A stretch of DNA of 64,000 nt, taken from assembly GCF_042219825.1 (NCBI RefSeq), contig NZ_JBHJHQ010000004.1:1-64000 (forward strand), in the 5' to 3' direction. The notes under the pieces are model-generated. The model saw only the letters and a program-made list of their open reading frames with translations. It had not been told where the DNA came from and searched no databases. Source of the DNA: JBHJHP01 sp042219825. GTDB lineage: Bacteria > Bacteroidota > Bacteroidia > Bacteroidales > UBA5342. The stretch's first letter is position 1, and each line of letters begins with the position of its first letter. The translations under genes were made by a program, and so were the position numbers. Below, piece after piece: positions 25,025 to 31,822 of the stretch.

Positions 25025-26203
25025 ATGGCTAAAAAATCAACATTTATAAAACTACTTCCTGTTTTGTTCGGATTCTTTGTAATGGGATTCTGCGACATCG
25101 TAGGCTTTTCATCCGATTATGCCCAGGAAGCCTTTGGGTGGTCCAATACAATGACAGGCTTTATACCATCCATGGTGTTCGTCTGGTTCCTGTTCCTGGG
25201 AATTCCCATTGGCACCAAAATGAACCAGTGGGGAAGGAAAAATACCGTGATGATCAGTATGGTGATTACCGTACTTGGAATGATCATACCCTTGGTAAAC
25301 TATAACGGTGTCACCACAATGATTGCCTATGCACTGCTTGGAATAGGTAATGCCATATTGCAGGTATCACTGAATCCCCTGCTGAGCAATGTGGTTCCCG
25401 ATCAGAAATTTCTCACCAGTAGTCTTACGGCAGGTCAGGTGGTAAAAGCCATCTCATCGTTATTGGGACCACAAATCGTATTATTGGCGGTTAATAAATT
25501 CGGAAACGGCGATAACGAACTGTGGTATTACAGCTTCCCGATTCTGGGTGCGATCACTCTGTTCTCGGCTATCTGGTTACTGCTGACCCCGATTCCCAAA
25601 GAAGTTGTTGCTGATGATGAGCATACCACCTCGTTTAAGGATACCTTTGCCTTGTTAAAGGATAAAAAGATACTGATCCTGTTTTTTGGAATTTTCTTTG
25701 TGGTAGGTGTGGATGTGGCCACGAACTTTATCAGCTCCAAACTCATGACCACACGCTTTGGATGGGAAAAGTCGGATGCAAGTATCGCCCCGCAGATCTA
25801 TTTCTTCAGCCGTACGGTTGGTGCTTTGCTCGGCGCATTCCTTATGACAAAGATCTCGGAGATGCGGTATTTTAAAATCAATATCCTGCTTGCCATAGTA
25901 GTTGGCCTGGTGCTGGCCTTTGTGGAGGTGGAGATGGTAAACCTTGTGGCCATCGGCGCTATTGGTTTCCTGGCGTCCTGTATCTTCCCGATCATCTATT
26001 CCATGGCAGTACAGGCAAGGCCGAAAAAGGCGAATCAGATATCCGGTTTAATGATCACAGCGGTAGCCGGTGGAGGTGCAGTTACGCCATTGATAGGTGC
26101 CGCAACAGATGCTATTGGAATCATCGGTGGTGTATTTGTCATTCTCGCCTGTATTCTTTATCTGACATACTGCGCGTTTGGTGTAAAAGTTGAAAATGCA
26201 TAA
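25025..26203 (+). CDS. MFS sugar transporter
   Basis: 392 aa with about twelve membrane helices in two halves and a cytosolic loop near residues 192-215 (LTPIPKEVVADDEHTTSF). The loop between helices 2 and 3 (GTKMNQWGRKNTVMIS) is the major-facilitator A motif. Sequence style, with FGFFVMGFCDIVGFSSDY at the start, resembles the sugar:proton symporters of the FucP type seen in Bacteroidota. It is co-transcribed with the ROK kinase and closed by a strong terminator at 26229. Confidence 0.82.
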   Translation: MAKKSTFIKLLPVLFGFFVMGFCDIVGFSSDYAQEAFGWSNTMTGFIPSMVFVWFLFLGIPIGTKMNQWGRKNTVMISMVITVLGMIIPLVNYNGVTTMIAYALLGIGNAILQVSLNPLLSNVVPDQKFLTSSLTAGQVVKAISSLLGPQIVLLAVNKFGNGDNELWYYSFPILGAITLFSAIWLLLTPIPKEVVADDEHTTSFKDTFALLKDKKILILFFGIFFVVGVDVATNFISSKLMTTRFGWEKSDASIAPQIYFFSRTVGALLGAFLMTKISEMRYFKINILLAIVVGLVLAFVEVEMVNLVAIGAIGFLASCIFPIIYSMAVQARPKKANQISGLMITAVAGGGAVTPLIGAATDAIGIIGGVFVILACILYLTYCAFGVKVENA

Positions 26204-26228
26204 TAATAGTGATCACGCTAAAATATGC

Positions 26229-26259
26229 AAAGGGTTTCGCTGCTGCGAAACCCTTTTTG
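26229..26259 (+). terminator. Rho-independent terminator of the ROK/MFS operon
   Basis: AAAGGGTTTCGC (26229-26240), loop TGCT, GCGAAACCCTTT (26245-26256) then TTG: a 12-bp perfect stem. Confidence 0.9.
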
Positions 26260-26267
26260 TATTAAAG

Positions 26268-26438
26268 TCAGGAGGACCGACATTTCTGTAGAAAACAGTT
26301 TGTGTGAAAATAACAGAAACTCTGAAGGAGTGAAAGAATGTATTTACCGGATTACCTATTGTTGGTCGGTGATCAGGAATGGGGGAGATGCTCAAACAAA
26401 ATCCCTGATTCACTATCGTGAATCTCTTTTATTTTGTG
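26268..26438 (+). repeat. Intergenic repeat, copy 1
   Basis: First of two diverged direct copies. Shared parts in order: GACATTTCTGTAGAAAACAG, AGAAACTCTGAAGGAGTGAA, TTGGTCGGTGATC, GGGGAGATGCTCAAACAAAA. The unit ends in a hairpin GATTCAC-TATC-GTGAATC (26408-26425) with a T-rich tail. No protein is likely from it. Confidence 0.75.
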
Positions 26439-26470
26439 TAAAATGAATCATTAGCAAATAAGGTGAATAA

Positions 26471-26640
26471 GTCCGAAGGACTGACATTTTTGTAGAAAAC
26501 AGTTTGTGCAATAATCACAGAAACTCTGAAGGAGTGAAAGAATGTATTAACTGGATCACCTCCTGCTGGTCGGTGATCTGATATTAGGGGAGATGCTCAA
26601 ACAAAATCCTGAATGCTACGCATTCTTTAATTTTTTATTT
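26471..26640 (+). repeat. Intergenic repeat, copy 2
   Basis: Second copy, offset by about 203 nt, with most positions unchanged from GACATTTTTGTAGAAAACAG to GGGGAGATGCTCAAACAAAA. Its terminal hairpin GAATGC-TAC-GCATTC (26611-26625) differs in sequence from copy 1 but sits at the same place. The gap 26204-26714 thus holds a terminator, both copies and the tRNA terminator. Confidence 0.75.
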
Positions 26641-26677
26641 TCCTCCATCTTCAAATGAATTTGGAATGTCGTCAAAT

Positions 26678-26712
26678 AACAAAATCCTTTCGCATTGCGA
26701 AAGGATTTTGTT
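26678..26712 (-). terminator. Terminator hairpin of tRNA-Pro
   Basis: AACAAAATCCTTTCGC and GCGAAAGGATTTTGTT pair over 16 bp around ATT. On the minus strand it lies directly after the 3' end of the tRNA and has a T-rich exit side. Confidence 0.8.
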
Positions 26713-26714
26713 TG

Positions 26715-26788
26715 TCGGGGTGGCCGGATTCGAACCGACGACCTCGTCGTCCCGAACGACGCGCGCTACCGGGCTGCGCTACACCCCG
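26715..26788 (-). tRNA. tRNA-Pro (anticodon CGG)
   Basis: Read on the minus strand: acceptor CGGGGTG pairs with CACCCCG before discriminator A; D arm GCGC...GCGC with the GG of AGCCCGGTA; anticodon stem CGTCG/CGACG around TTCGGGA, so the anticodon is CGG for codon CCG; T arm GTCGG-TTCGAAT-CCGGC. The 3' CCA is not encoded. 74 nt including the discriminator. Confidence 0.95.
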
Positions 26789-26887
26789 TACTCTTTTCCG
26801 GGCGCAAATTTATAAAAAATTAGTTTGGTACGGATTTAAATTTCTGTTTTTTAAAATAAATATTCCTTAATGTCCGATTAAAGCTTC

Positions 26888-26963
26888 AGTGATTCCTCGC
26901 TACACTCGGAATGAACCTAATATCATGTCATTCTGAGCGTAATAAAATGAAGTGAAGAATCCT
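26888..26963. repeat. Inverted repeat of the GTCATTCTGAG type
   Basis: GATTCCTCGCTACACTCGGA (26891-26910) is an imperfect reverse complement of the stretch GTCATTCTGAGCG...GAAGAATCC (26927-26962), separated by 16-20 nt. Short intergenic elements with this GTCATTCTGAGCGNAG...GAAGAATC core are widely scattered in Bacteroidota and other genomes. It lies in the 256-nt gap after the tRNA. Confidence 0.6.
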
Positions 26964-27014
26964 AAGTTATATTGATTATTAACCGGACAAAAATAGAAAT
27001 TCCCCAAATTTTAA

Positions 27015-27046
27015 ATCTTGGTTCTTGTGTCTTGGTTCTTGCGTCT
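27015..27046. repeat. Heptad-periodic TCTTGGT tract
   Basis: ATCTTGG TTCTTGT GTCTTGG TTCTTGC: four units of period 7, reaching into the TAG stop (complement of 27045-27047) of the Smr gene. Same family as the flanks at 14908-14950. Confidence 0.6.
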
Positions 27047-28049
27047 ACATAATTACCATCGTTGCTCCAAATCCGTATTCCCTGAACGATGCATCCTGGT
27101 GTCGCATTTTTTTGCGGTCCAGTTCTTTGCGTAATTCGGTTTTTAACGTGCCGTTTCCAATCCCATGAATAAACACGATGCGTTTGCCCTTATTGGTTTT
27201 ATTTTCTTCCAGCACTTCTCTGAATTTTGCCATCTGATAATTCAGAATATCTGCATTGCTCAATCCCGATAAGTCGTCCAGCAATTCATTAATATGCAGG
27301 TCCACTTCCAGAATGGCATTTTTATCCTGAACCGGCTTAGTTTCCTTTTTAGGCGTAAAATCTTTTTCCAGCTTTACGTTTTCAATACTTTTTTCTGATA
27401 GTTGTTCAATTCCCTCGTAAAAATCATTTTTAATAATCGGGTTGATTACTGCAGGTTCATCAAAATAGTCGTTTGGTTTAAAACGCTTTGGTTCAAATTT
27501 TTCCGGTTTCAGGGTGACCGCAAAATCAACAACCCGTTTCTTTTCAAAAGGCTTGTCAATTTTAAAGAACTGTCCGTTTATCCATAGTTTCTGATTTTCC
27601 AGCAAAACCCTTTTTTCGTACGAATCCAGAAGAATTTTTGTGTTGGGTTCAATTACACCGTGAGCGACAATCTGTGATTTGTTGCCTTTTATCAATGCAC
27701 ACAAATACTGGCAAAAATAGTTGCTGTCGTTCACAAGATAAAGGTCCGTGTCGTCAACTTCAAAACTTTTCGGATCGCCTGGTATCCATGCAAAAAGAAG
27801 GTTAAGCTGTTCATTTTCAGGAGAATTTATTTCGGTATACTGGTACGTTTCTTTTACGGGTGCCTGAATCTGCTGCCTGACCGGTTCCGGCTCTGAATCC
27901 TCAACCTTAATACACTCGGTGATTAAAACAGGCACTTCAAAACCGTCATCCTGCAATACCACGGCAATCTTTTTATCCCTGATAGAGATTACTTTACCAC
28001 CTCCCACATCATTCAGATACTTTATCTGGTCACCAACTCTGATATTCAT
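27045..28049 (-). CDS. DUF2027 and Smr-domain protein
   Basis: 334 aa cytosolic. N-terminal about 1-60 (RVGDQIKYLNDVGGGKVISI) resembles an SH3-like/KOW region, followed by the DUF2027 domain (about 80-180). The C-terminal 90 residues form an Smr domain: LEVDLHINEL is the LDxH motif and IVFIHGIGNGTLKTEL the HGxGxG motif. Smr domains, from MutS2 relatives, cleave or bind branched DNA or RNA on collided ribosomes; the stand-alone DUF2027-Smr form is typical of Bacteroidota. Transcribed divergently from queA with 41 nt between start codons. Confidence 0.88.
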   Translation of the reverse strand: MNIRVGDQIKYLNDVGGGKVISIRDKKIAVVLQDDGFEVPVLITECIKVEDSEPEPVRQQIQAPVKETYQYTEINSPENEQLNLLFAWIPGDPKSFEVDDTDLYLVNDSNYFCQYLCALIKGNKSQIVAHGVIEPNTKILLDSYEKRVLLENQKLWINGQFFKIDKPFEKKRVVDFAVTLKPEKFEPKRFKPNDYFDEPAVINPIIKNDFYEGIEQLSEKSIENVKLEKDFTPKKETKPVQDKNAILEVDLHINELLDDLSGLSNADILNYQMAKFREVLEENKTNKGKRIVFIHGIGNGTLKTELRKELDRKKMRHQDASFREYGFGATMVIM

Positions 28050-28065
28050 GATTAATATTTTAGAC

Positions 28066-28073
28066 TATTTTTG
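28066..28073 (+). promoter_or_regulatory. -7 promoter box of queA
   Basis: TATTTTTG fits TAnnTTTG; the -33 side is weak. Start of transcription near 28080, leader about 11 nt. Confidence 0.5.
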
Positions 28074-28076
28074 TAG

Positions 28077-28106
28077 CAAAATTAAGATAAATGGATGACC
28101 CGCAAA
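28077..28106 (-). promoter_or_regulatory. Promoter of the DUF2027-Smr gene
   Basis: On the minus strand, TTTG (28106-28103), an 18-nt spacer and TAATTTTG (28084-28077). The -33 element lies in the first codons of queA and the -7 box faces the queA box at a distance of 3 nt. Confidence 0.6.
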
Positions 28107-29293
28107 AAATAGATATCAACTTATTCAATTATTCTCTTCCTGATGAAAAAATTCCACAATATCCTTTAAAGGAAAGGGATGCATCAAAATTATTATTGTA
28201 TAAGGGCGGACAGATTTCAGAAACCGTATTTAATAAAATAGGGGAACATCTTTTGCAGGACTCCTTGCTGGTGTTCAATAATACAAAAGTTATTCATGCA
28301 CGGCTGCATTTTCGAAAAGCTACCGGTGCGCTCATCGAGGTTTTTTGTTTGGAACCTGTTCATCCTACCCAGCATCTCCTGGCCTTGCAGGCAACAGGCG
28401 AAGTAACCTGGAATTGCATTGTGGGGAACCTTAAAAAGTGGAAGTCCGATGTATTGAAAATGGAACTTTCTGTTGAAGGTAAAGCAACAGAGTTGAATGT
28501 TGAAATCGTAGAACGTAAGGAAGGTTCGGTGAATGTAAAATTCTGGTGGGACAACAATGTAGCTTTCTCCCAGATTCTGGAAGTAGCAGGTAATATTCCC
28601 ATTCCACCTTATCTTAACCGTTCTTCGGAAGAGTCGGACAAAAATACCTATCAAACAGTTTATGCAGAAATAGACGGCAGTGTGGCTGCTCCAACAGCGG
28701 GTTTGCATTTTACAAAAAAAGTATTGAATGATCTTTCGAAGCGCGGTTTTGAGCAGGCAGAGGTGACCTTACATGTGGGAGCCGGAACGTTTCAGCCGGT
28801 GAAGAGCGAAAAGATTGGTGATCATAAAATGCATAAAGAAACCATCTTTGTATCTAGGAATGTTATTGAAAAACTGATTAAAACCGCTGGGCCTGTTATT
28901 GCCGTTGGTACAACATCTGTAAGAACGCTGGAGTCGTTATATTGGCTCGGTGTAAAAGCCTTAAAAGGACTCTGTATTGATGTGCTTGACCAGTGGGAAC
29001 CATATAATCTGGGTGATGAAATTGCAGTGAAAGATGCTTTGTCTGCGCTATTGAACCATATGAAACTGAACGATCAGGAGTTTGTTTCGGCTTCAACCGG
29101 AATAATTATAGCACCTGGTTACAATTTCAGAATTGTGAAGGGCATTGTAACTAATTTTCATCAGCCCCGCAGTACCTTGTTGTTACTCATTTCCGCTTTT
29201 GTAGATTCGGATTGGAAAAATATTTACGATTATGCCCTGAACCATGACTTCCGGTTTTTAAGTTATGGTGACAGTTCATTGCTGTTGAAATAA
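28091..29293 (+). CDS. queA: S-adenosylmethionine:tRNA ribosyltransferase-isomerase
   Basis: Transfers and isomerises the ribosyl group of SAM onto preQ1 in tRNA to give epoxyqueuosine. Family motifs: NLFNYSLPDEKIPQYPLKERD at the start, LLVFNNTKVIHARL, YQTVYAEIDGSVAAPTAGLH (the signature with the AAPTAGLHF box), LHVGAGTFQPV, HKMHKE and VTNFHQPRSTLLLLISAF. 400 aa, longer than the 350-360 aa proteobacterial form, mainly in the region 60-150; this longer form is common in Bacteroidota. Confidence 0.95.
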   Translation: MDDPQKIDINLFNYSLPDEKIPQYPLKERDASKLLLYKGGQISETVFNKIGEHLLQDSLLVFNNTKVIHARLHFRKATGALIEVFCLEPVHPTQHLLALQATGEVTWNCIVGNLKKWKSDVLKMELSVEGKATELNVEIVERKEGSVNVKFWWDNNVAFSQILEVAGNIPIPPYLNRSSEESDKNTYQTVYAEIDGSVAAPTAGLHFTKKVLNDLSKRGFEQAEVTLHVGAGTFQPVKSEKIGDHKMHKETIFVSRNVIEKLIKTAGPVIAVGTTSVRTLESLYWLGVKALKGLCIDVLDQWEPYNLGDEIAVKDALSALLNHMKLNDQEFVSASTGIIIAPGYNFRIVKGIVTNFHQPRSTLLLLISAFVDSDWKNIYDYALNHDFRFLSYGDSSLLLK

Positions 29294-29340
29294 TGTAAGA
29301 ACTCCCTTCCCGGCGAATAGGTATCTTCTGTTTTCATCCT

Positions 29341-29348
29341 TATATTTG
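29341..29348 (+). promoter_or_regulatory. -7 promoter box of the PIF1-TPR gene
   Basis: TATATTTG fits TAnnTTTG and would give a leader of about 8 nt before the ATG at 29363. No good -33 element. Confidence 0.45.
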
Positions 29349-29362
29349 CTTTTTATCGAAAA

Positions 29363-31360
29363 ATGGGGTTGAGAACGCAACATATAGATACGGATAACAA
29401 GGAGTTTCAACAGGCGCTTCAGATTATTGAAAAAAGCAGTCAAAGCCTTTTTTTAACTGGGAAAGCCGGTACCGGTAAATCTACGTTTCTGAAATATATC
29501 TGCGAGAAGACCCGGAAGAAATATGTGGTACTTGCGCCAACCGGGATTGCTGCCATCAATGTTGGCGGTCAAACCATTCATTCTTTTTTTAAAGCGCCTT
29601 TCAGACCTGTTTTGCCCGATGATCCGGATTTATCAACTGCCAAGGGACGTATTTTTGATTTTCTCAGGTACAGAAAAAAACACAAAAAGCTTATTAAGGA
29701 ACTGGAGCTCGTGATTATAGACGAGATTTCTATGGTTCGGGCTGATCTGGTGGATTTTATCGACAGGGTTTTAAGGGTCTATTCACAAAATATGCGGATT
29801 CCTTTTGGTGGAAAGCAGGTGTTGATGGTAGGAGACGTGTTTCAGCTTGAACCGGTGGTCAGGCGTGATGACTGGAATATTCTCGGACGGTTTTATAAGT
29901 CGCCGTTTTTCTTTTCTGCCAATGTGTTCAGCCAGATTGACCTGGTATCGGTGGAATTGAAAAAGGTTTACCGTCAGAAGAATGAGAATTTTGTTAAACT
30001 TTTGGATTCTGTTCGGATTAACAATTTGTCAGAAGAAGCACTGCACGCACTTAACTCAAGAGTTAACAGGTCGTTTGAACCGGACGAAAAGTCAAAAGAG
30101 CTTTTTATTACACTGGCTACACGCAAAGATACCGTGGATTACATCAACGAAAAGAACCTGAAAGATCTGCCGTCTGTCAGTTTTGAGTATAAGGGAAAAA
30201 TAGAGGGCGAGTTTAACGAAAACAACCTGCCCACATCGTTGAACCTGGAGCTAAAAGTGGATGCTCAGGTTATGTTCATTAAAAACGATCCGGAAAAGCG
30301 TTGGGTAAACGGATCGCTTGGAAGAATTATACATTTGGATGATGAAGATATTGGTGTGATGCTTGAAGACGGGAACGAAGTTCTGGTGGACAAAATGGTG
30401 TGGCGTAACATTAAATATGAATACAATGAAAAGGAAAAGCGGATCGAAGAAAAAGAACTGGGGAATTTTGTGCAGTTTCCTTTGCGTTTGGCCTGGGCCG
30501 TTACTGTGCATAAAAGCCAGGGGCTGACGTTTGATCGCGTTATTATTGATATGGGTGAGGGCGCTTTTGCTGCCGGTCAGACTTATGTGGCGCTTAGCCG
30601 CTGTACATCGCTTGAAGGAATCGTTTTAAAACAACAGTTGAGACGAAAAGATGTATTTGTGAAAAAGGAGGTAGCTGATTTTTCACATCAATTTAATAAT
30701 GAGCAGCTCATTAAGGGAAGCCTTCAGAAAGCGGAATCTTTCGGGAATTATCTGAAGGCACTTGAAGCTTTCAATACAAATGATTTCCAAAATTCGCTGG
30801 AATTTTTCCAAAAGGCGCAATTACAAAATGATATCACAAATCAACCATTAATAAAACGTTTTATAGCCATTAAACTGGCAGGGCTTGCTGCCTATAAAGA
30901 AAAACTGAAGAAGGAGAGCCTCAAGAAAATGGATATGATATCTGATTTTTCAGATATGGCAAAAGAGTTTTATGTGATGGGTAATGAATGTGCGACAAAA
31001 ATTAAGGATCATAAATCAGCTTTGGCCAACTACAATAAGGCCATAAAGCTTAATCCGTTATTTTACGATGCGTATATCCGGAGAGGAAATACCTATATTA
31101 ATCTAAAGGATTATCATAAGGCAGAAGAAGATTTTTCAAAAGCTATCCAGTTAAAACGTAAGGAATTTAAAGGCTATTTTAATCGTGGAAAGCTCTTTTT
31201 GAGCCTGAAAAGATATGAAGCTGCCATTGACGATTTAAAAGAAGCCACCTATCTTAAACGTGATCATGCACAGTCTTTTAGGCTACTCGGTGATGCCTAT
31301 TCAAAAAATGGCGAACCGGTTTTAGCTGCAGAAGCCTGGGAAAAGGCTCAAAATTTGTGA
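29363..31360 (+). CDS. PIF1-type helicase fused to TPR repeats
   Basis: 665 aa cytosolic protein. Residues about 15-450 form an SF1B helicase of the Pif1/RecD2 kind: Walker A GKAGTGKST (33-41), LAPTGIAAINVGGQTIHSFF (motif Ia), VIIDEISMV (Walker B), VGDVFQLEPV (motif III), WAVTVHKSQGLTFDRVIID (motif V) and YVALSRCTSL (motif VI). Residues about 465-665 contain helical repeats ending in three clear TPRs (ALANYNKAIKLNPLFYDAYI, KAEEDFSKAIQLK). Pif1 helicases unwind G-quadruplexes and R-loops; the TPR tail suggests a protein partner. It stands alone with its own promoter. Confidence 0.88.
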   Translation: MGLRTQHIDTDNKEFQQALQIIEKSSQSLFLTGKAGTGKSTFLKYICEKTRKKYVVLAPTGIAAINVGGQTIHSFFKAPFRPVLPDDPDLSTAKGRIFDFLRYRKKHKKLIKELELVIIDEISMVRADLVDFIDRVLRVYSQNMRIPFGGKQVLMVGDVFQLEPVVRRDDWNILGRFYKSPFFFSANVFSQIDLVSVELKKVYRQKNENFVKLLDSVRINNLSEEALHALNSRVNRSFEPDEKSKELFITLATRKDTVDYINEKNLKDLPSVSFEYKGKIEGEFNENNLPTSLNLELKVDAQVMFIKNDPEKRWVNGSLGRIIHLDDEDIGVMLEDGNEVLVDKMVWRNIKYEYNEKEKRIEEKELGNFVQFPLRLAWAVTVHKSQGLTFDRVIIDMGEGAFAAGQTYVALSRCTSLEGIVLKQQLRRKDVFVKKEVADFSHQFNNEQLIKGSLQKAESFGNYLKALEAFNTNDFQNSLEFFQKAQLQNDITNQPLIKRFIAIKLAGLAAYKEKLKKESLKKMDMISDFSDMAKEFYVMGNECATKIKDHKSALANYNKAIKLNPLFYDAYIRRGNTYINLKDYHKAEEDFSKAIQLKRKEFKGYFNRGKLFLSLKRYEAAIDDLKEATYLKRDHAQSFRLLGDAYSKNGEPVLAAEAWEKAQNL

Positions 31361-31375
31361 ATTTAACATAATAAC

Positions 31376-31389
31376 ATGACATATGTCAT
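31376..31389. promoter_or_regulatory. Perfect 14-nt palindrome, operator-like
   Basis: ATGACAT-ATGTCAT lies 16 nt after the helicase stop at the head of the 462-nt gap before susC. A related site TGACGTAAGTCG is found at 37838-37849 before the next operon. CRP/FNR-family regulators bind sites of this size. Confidence 0.45.
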
Positions 31390-31447
31390 ATAATTGAGAT
31401 TGTTGCTTTTAAATTGACATTTTGATAGTAAAATTTCTGTATGGAAA

Positions 31448-31478
31448 TTTCTTTTATTTAAAATTTGAATTATATTTG
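31448..31478 (+). promoter_or_regulatory. Possible distal promoter of the susC operon
   Basis: TTTC (31448-31451), 19-nt spacer, TATATTTG (31471-31478). The -33 element has one mismatch. Confidence 0.35.
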
Positions 31479-31538
31479 ACACATGTAGATTTGTGAATGT
31501 GTAGTAGTACAGGATATCACATTAATTTTTTTAACAAA

Positions 31539-31569
31539 TTTGGTTCTTACTTAATATTTTTTAACTTTG
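31539..31569 (+). promoter_or_regulatory. Promoter P1 of the susC operon
   Basis: TTTG (31539-31542), 19-nt spacer and TAACTTTG (31562-31569), a full match to the Bacteroidota housekeeping promoter. Leader about 245 nt. Confidence 0.65.
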
Positions 31570-31741
31570 CTATTTAGGGTTCAGAAAGAAATTGATGTTA
31601 AGAGAAACAAAGAAATTCCATTTAGCAGTTGACTATTAATGAAAACTTTAGCGTTATTGTGAAAAAATATATTTCTTTTCCTTTAAACCACTTTGAGTTT
31701 TTAATGTTATTTAGTTTTCCTGTTAAATAAGGGGTTTCATA

Positions 31742-31771
31742 TTTGTCAATAATTTAAAATTTTTAACTTTG
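31742..31771 (+). promoter_or_regulatory. Promoter P2 of the susC operon
   Basis: TTTG (31742-31745), 18-nt spacer and TAACTTTG (31764-31771). Same -7 octamer as P1, 202 nt downstream. Leader about 45 nt. Confidence 0.75.
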
Positions 31772-31822
31772 CTTAAAGTCGTTTAACTAAACAAGGTAAA
31801 TTAATAATTAAAATCAAGTTTT

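Noticed and set aside
26225..26446. Open frames of 66-73 aa in the repeat tract
   Set aside because: They cover the terminator and the intergenic repeat; the same repeat copy at 26471-26640 does not keep the frame.
26268..26640. CRISPR-like array
   Set aside because: Only two long diverged copies, no short regular spacers, no cas genes.
28217..28708. 163-aa antisense frame within queA
   Set aside because: queA is certain from its motifs; the antisense protein shows no known motif and is a coding-strand shadow.
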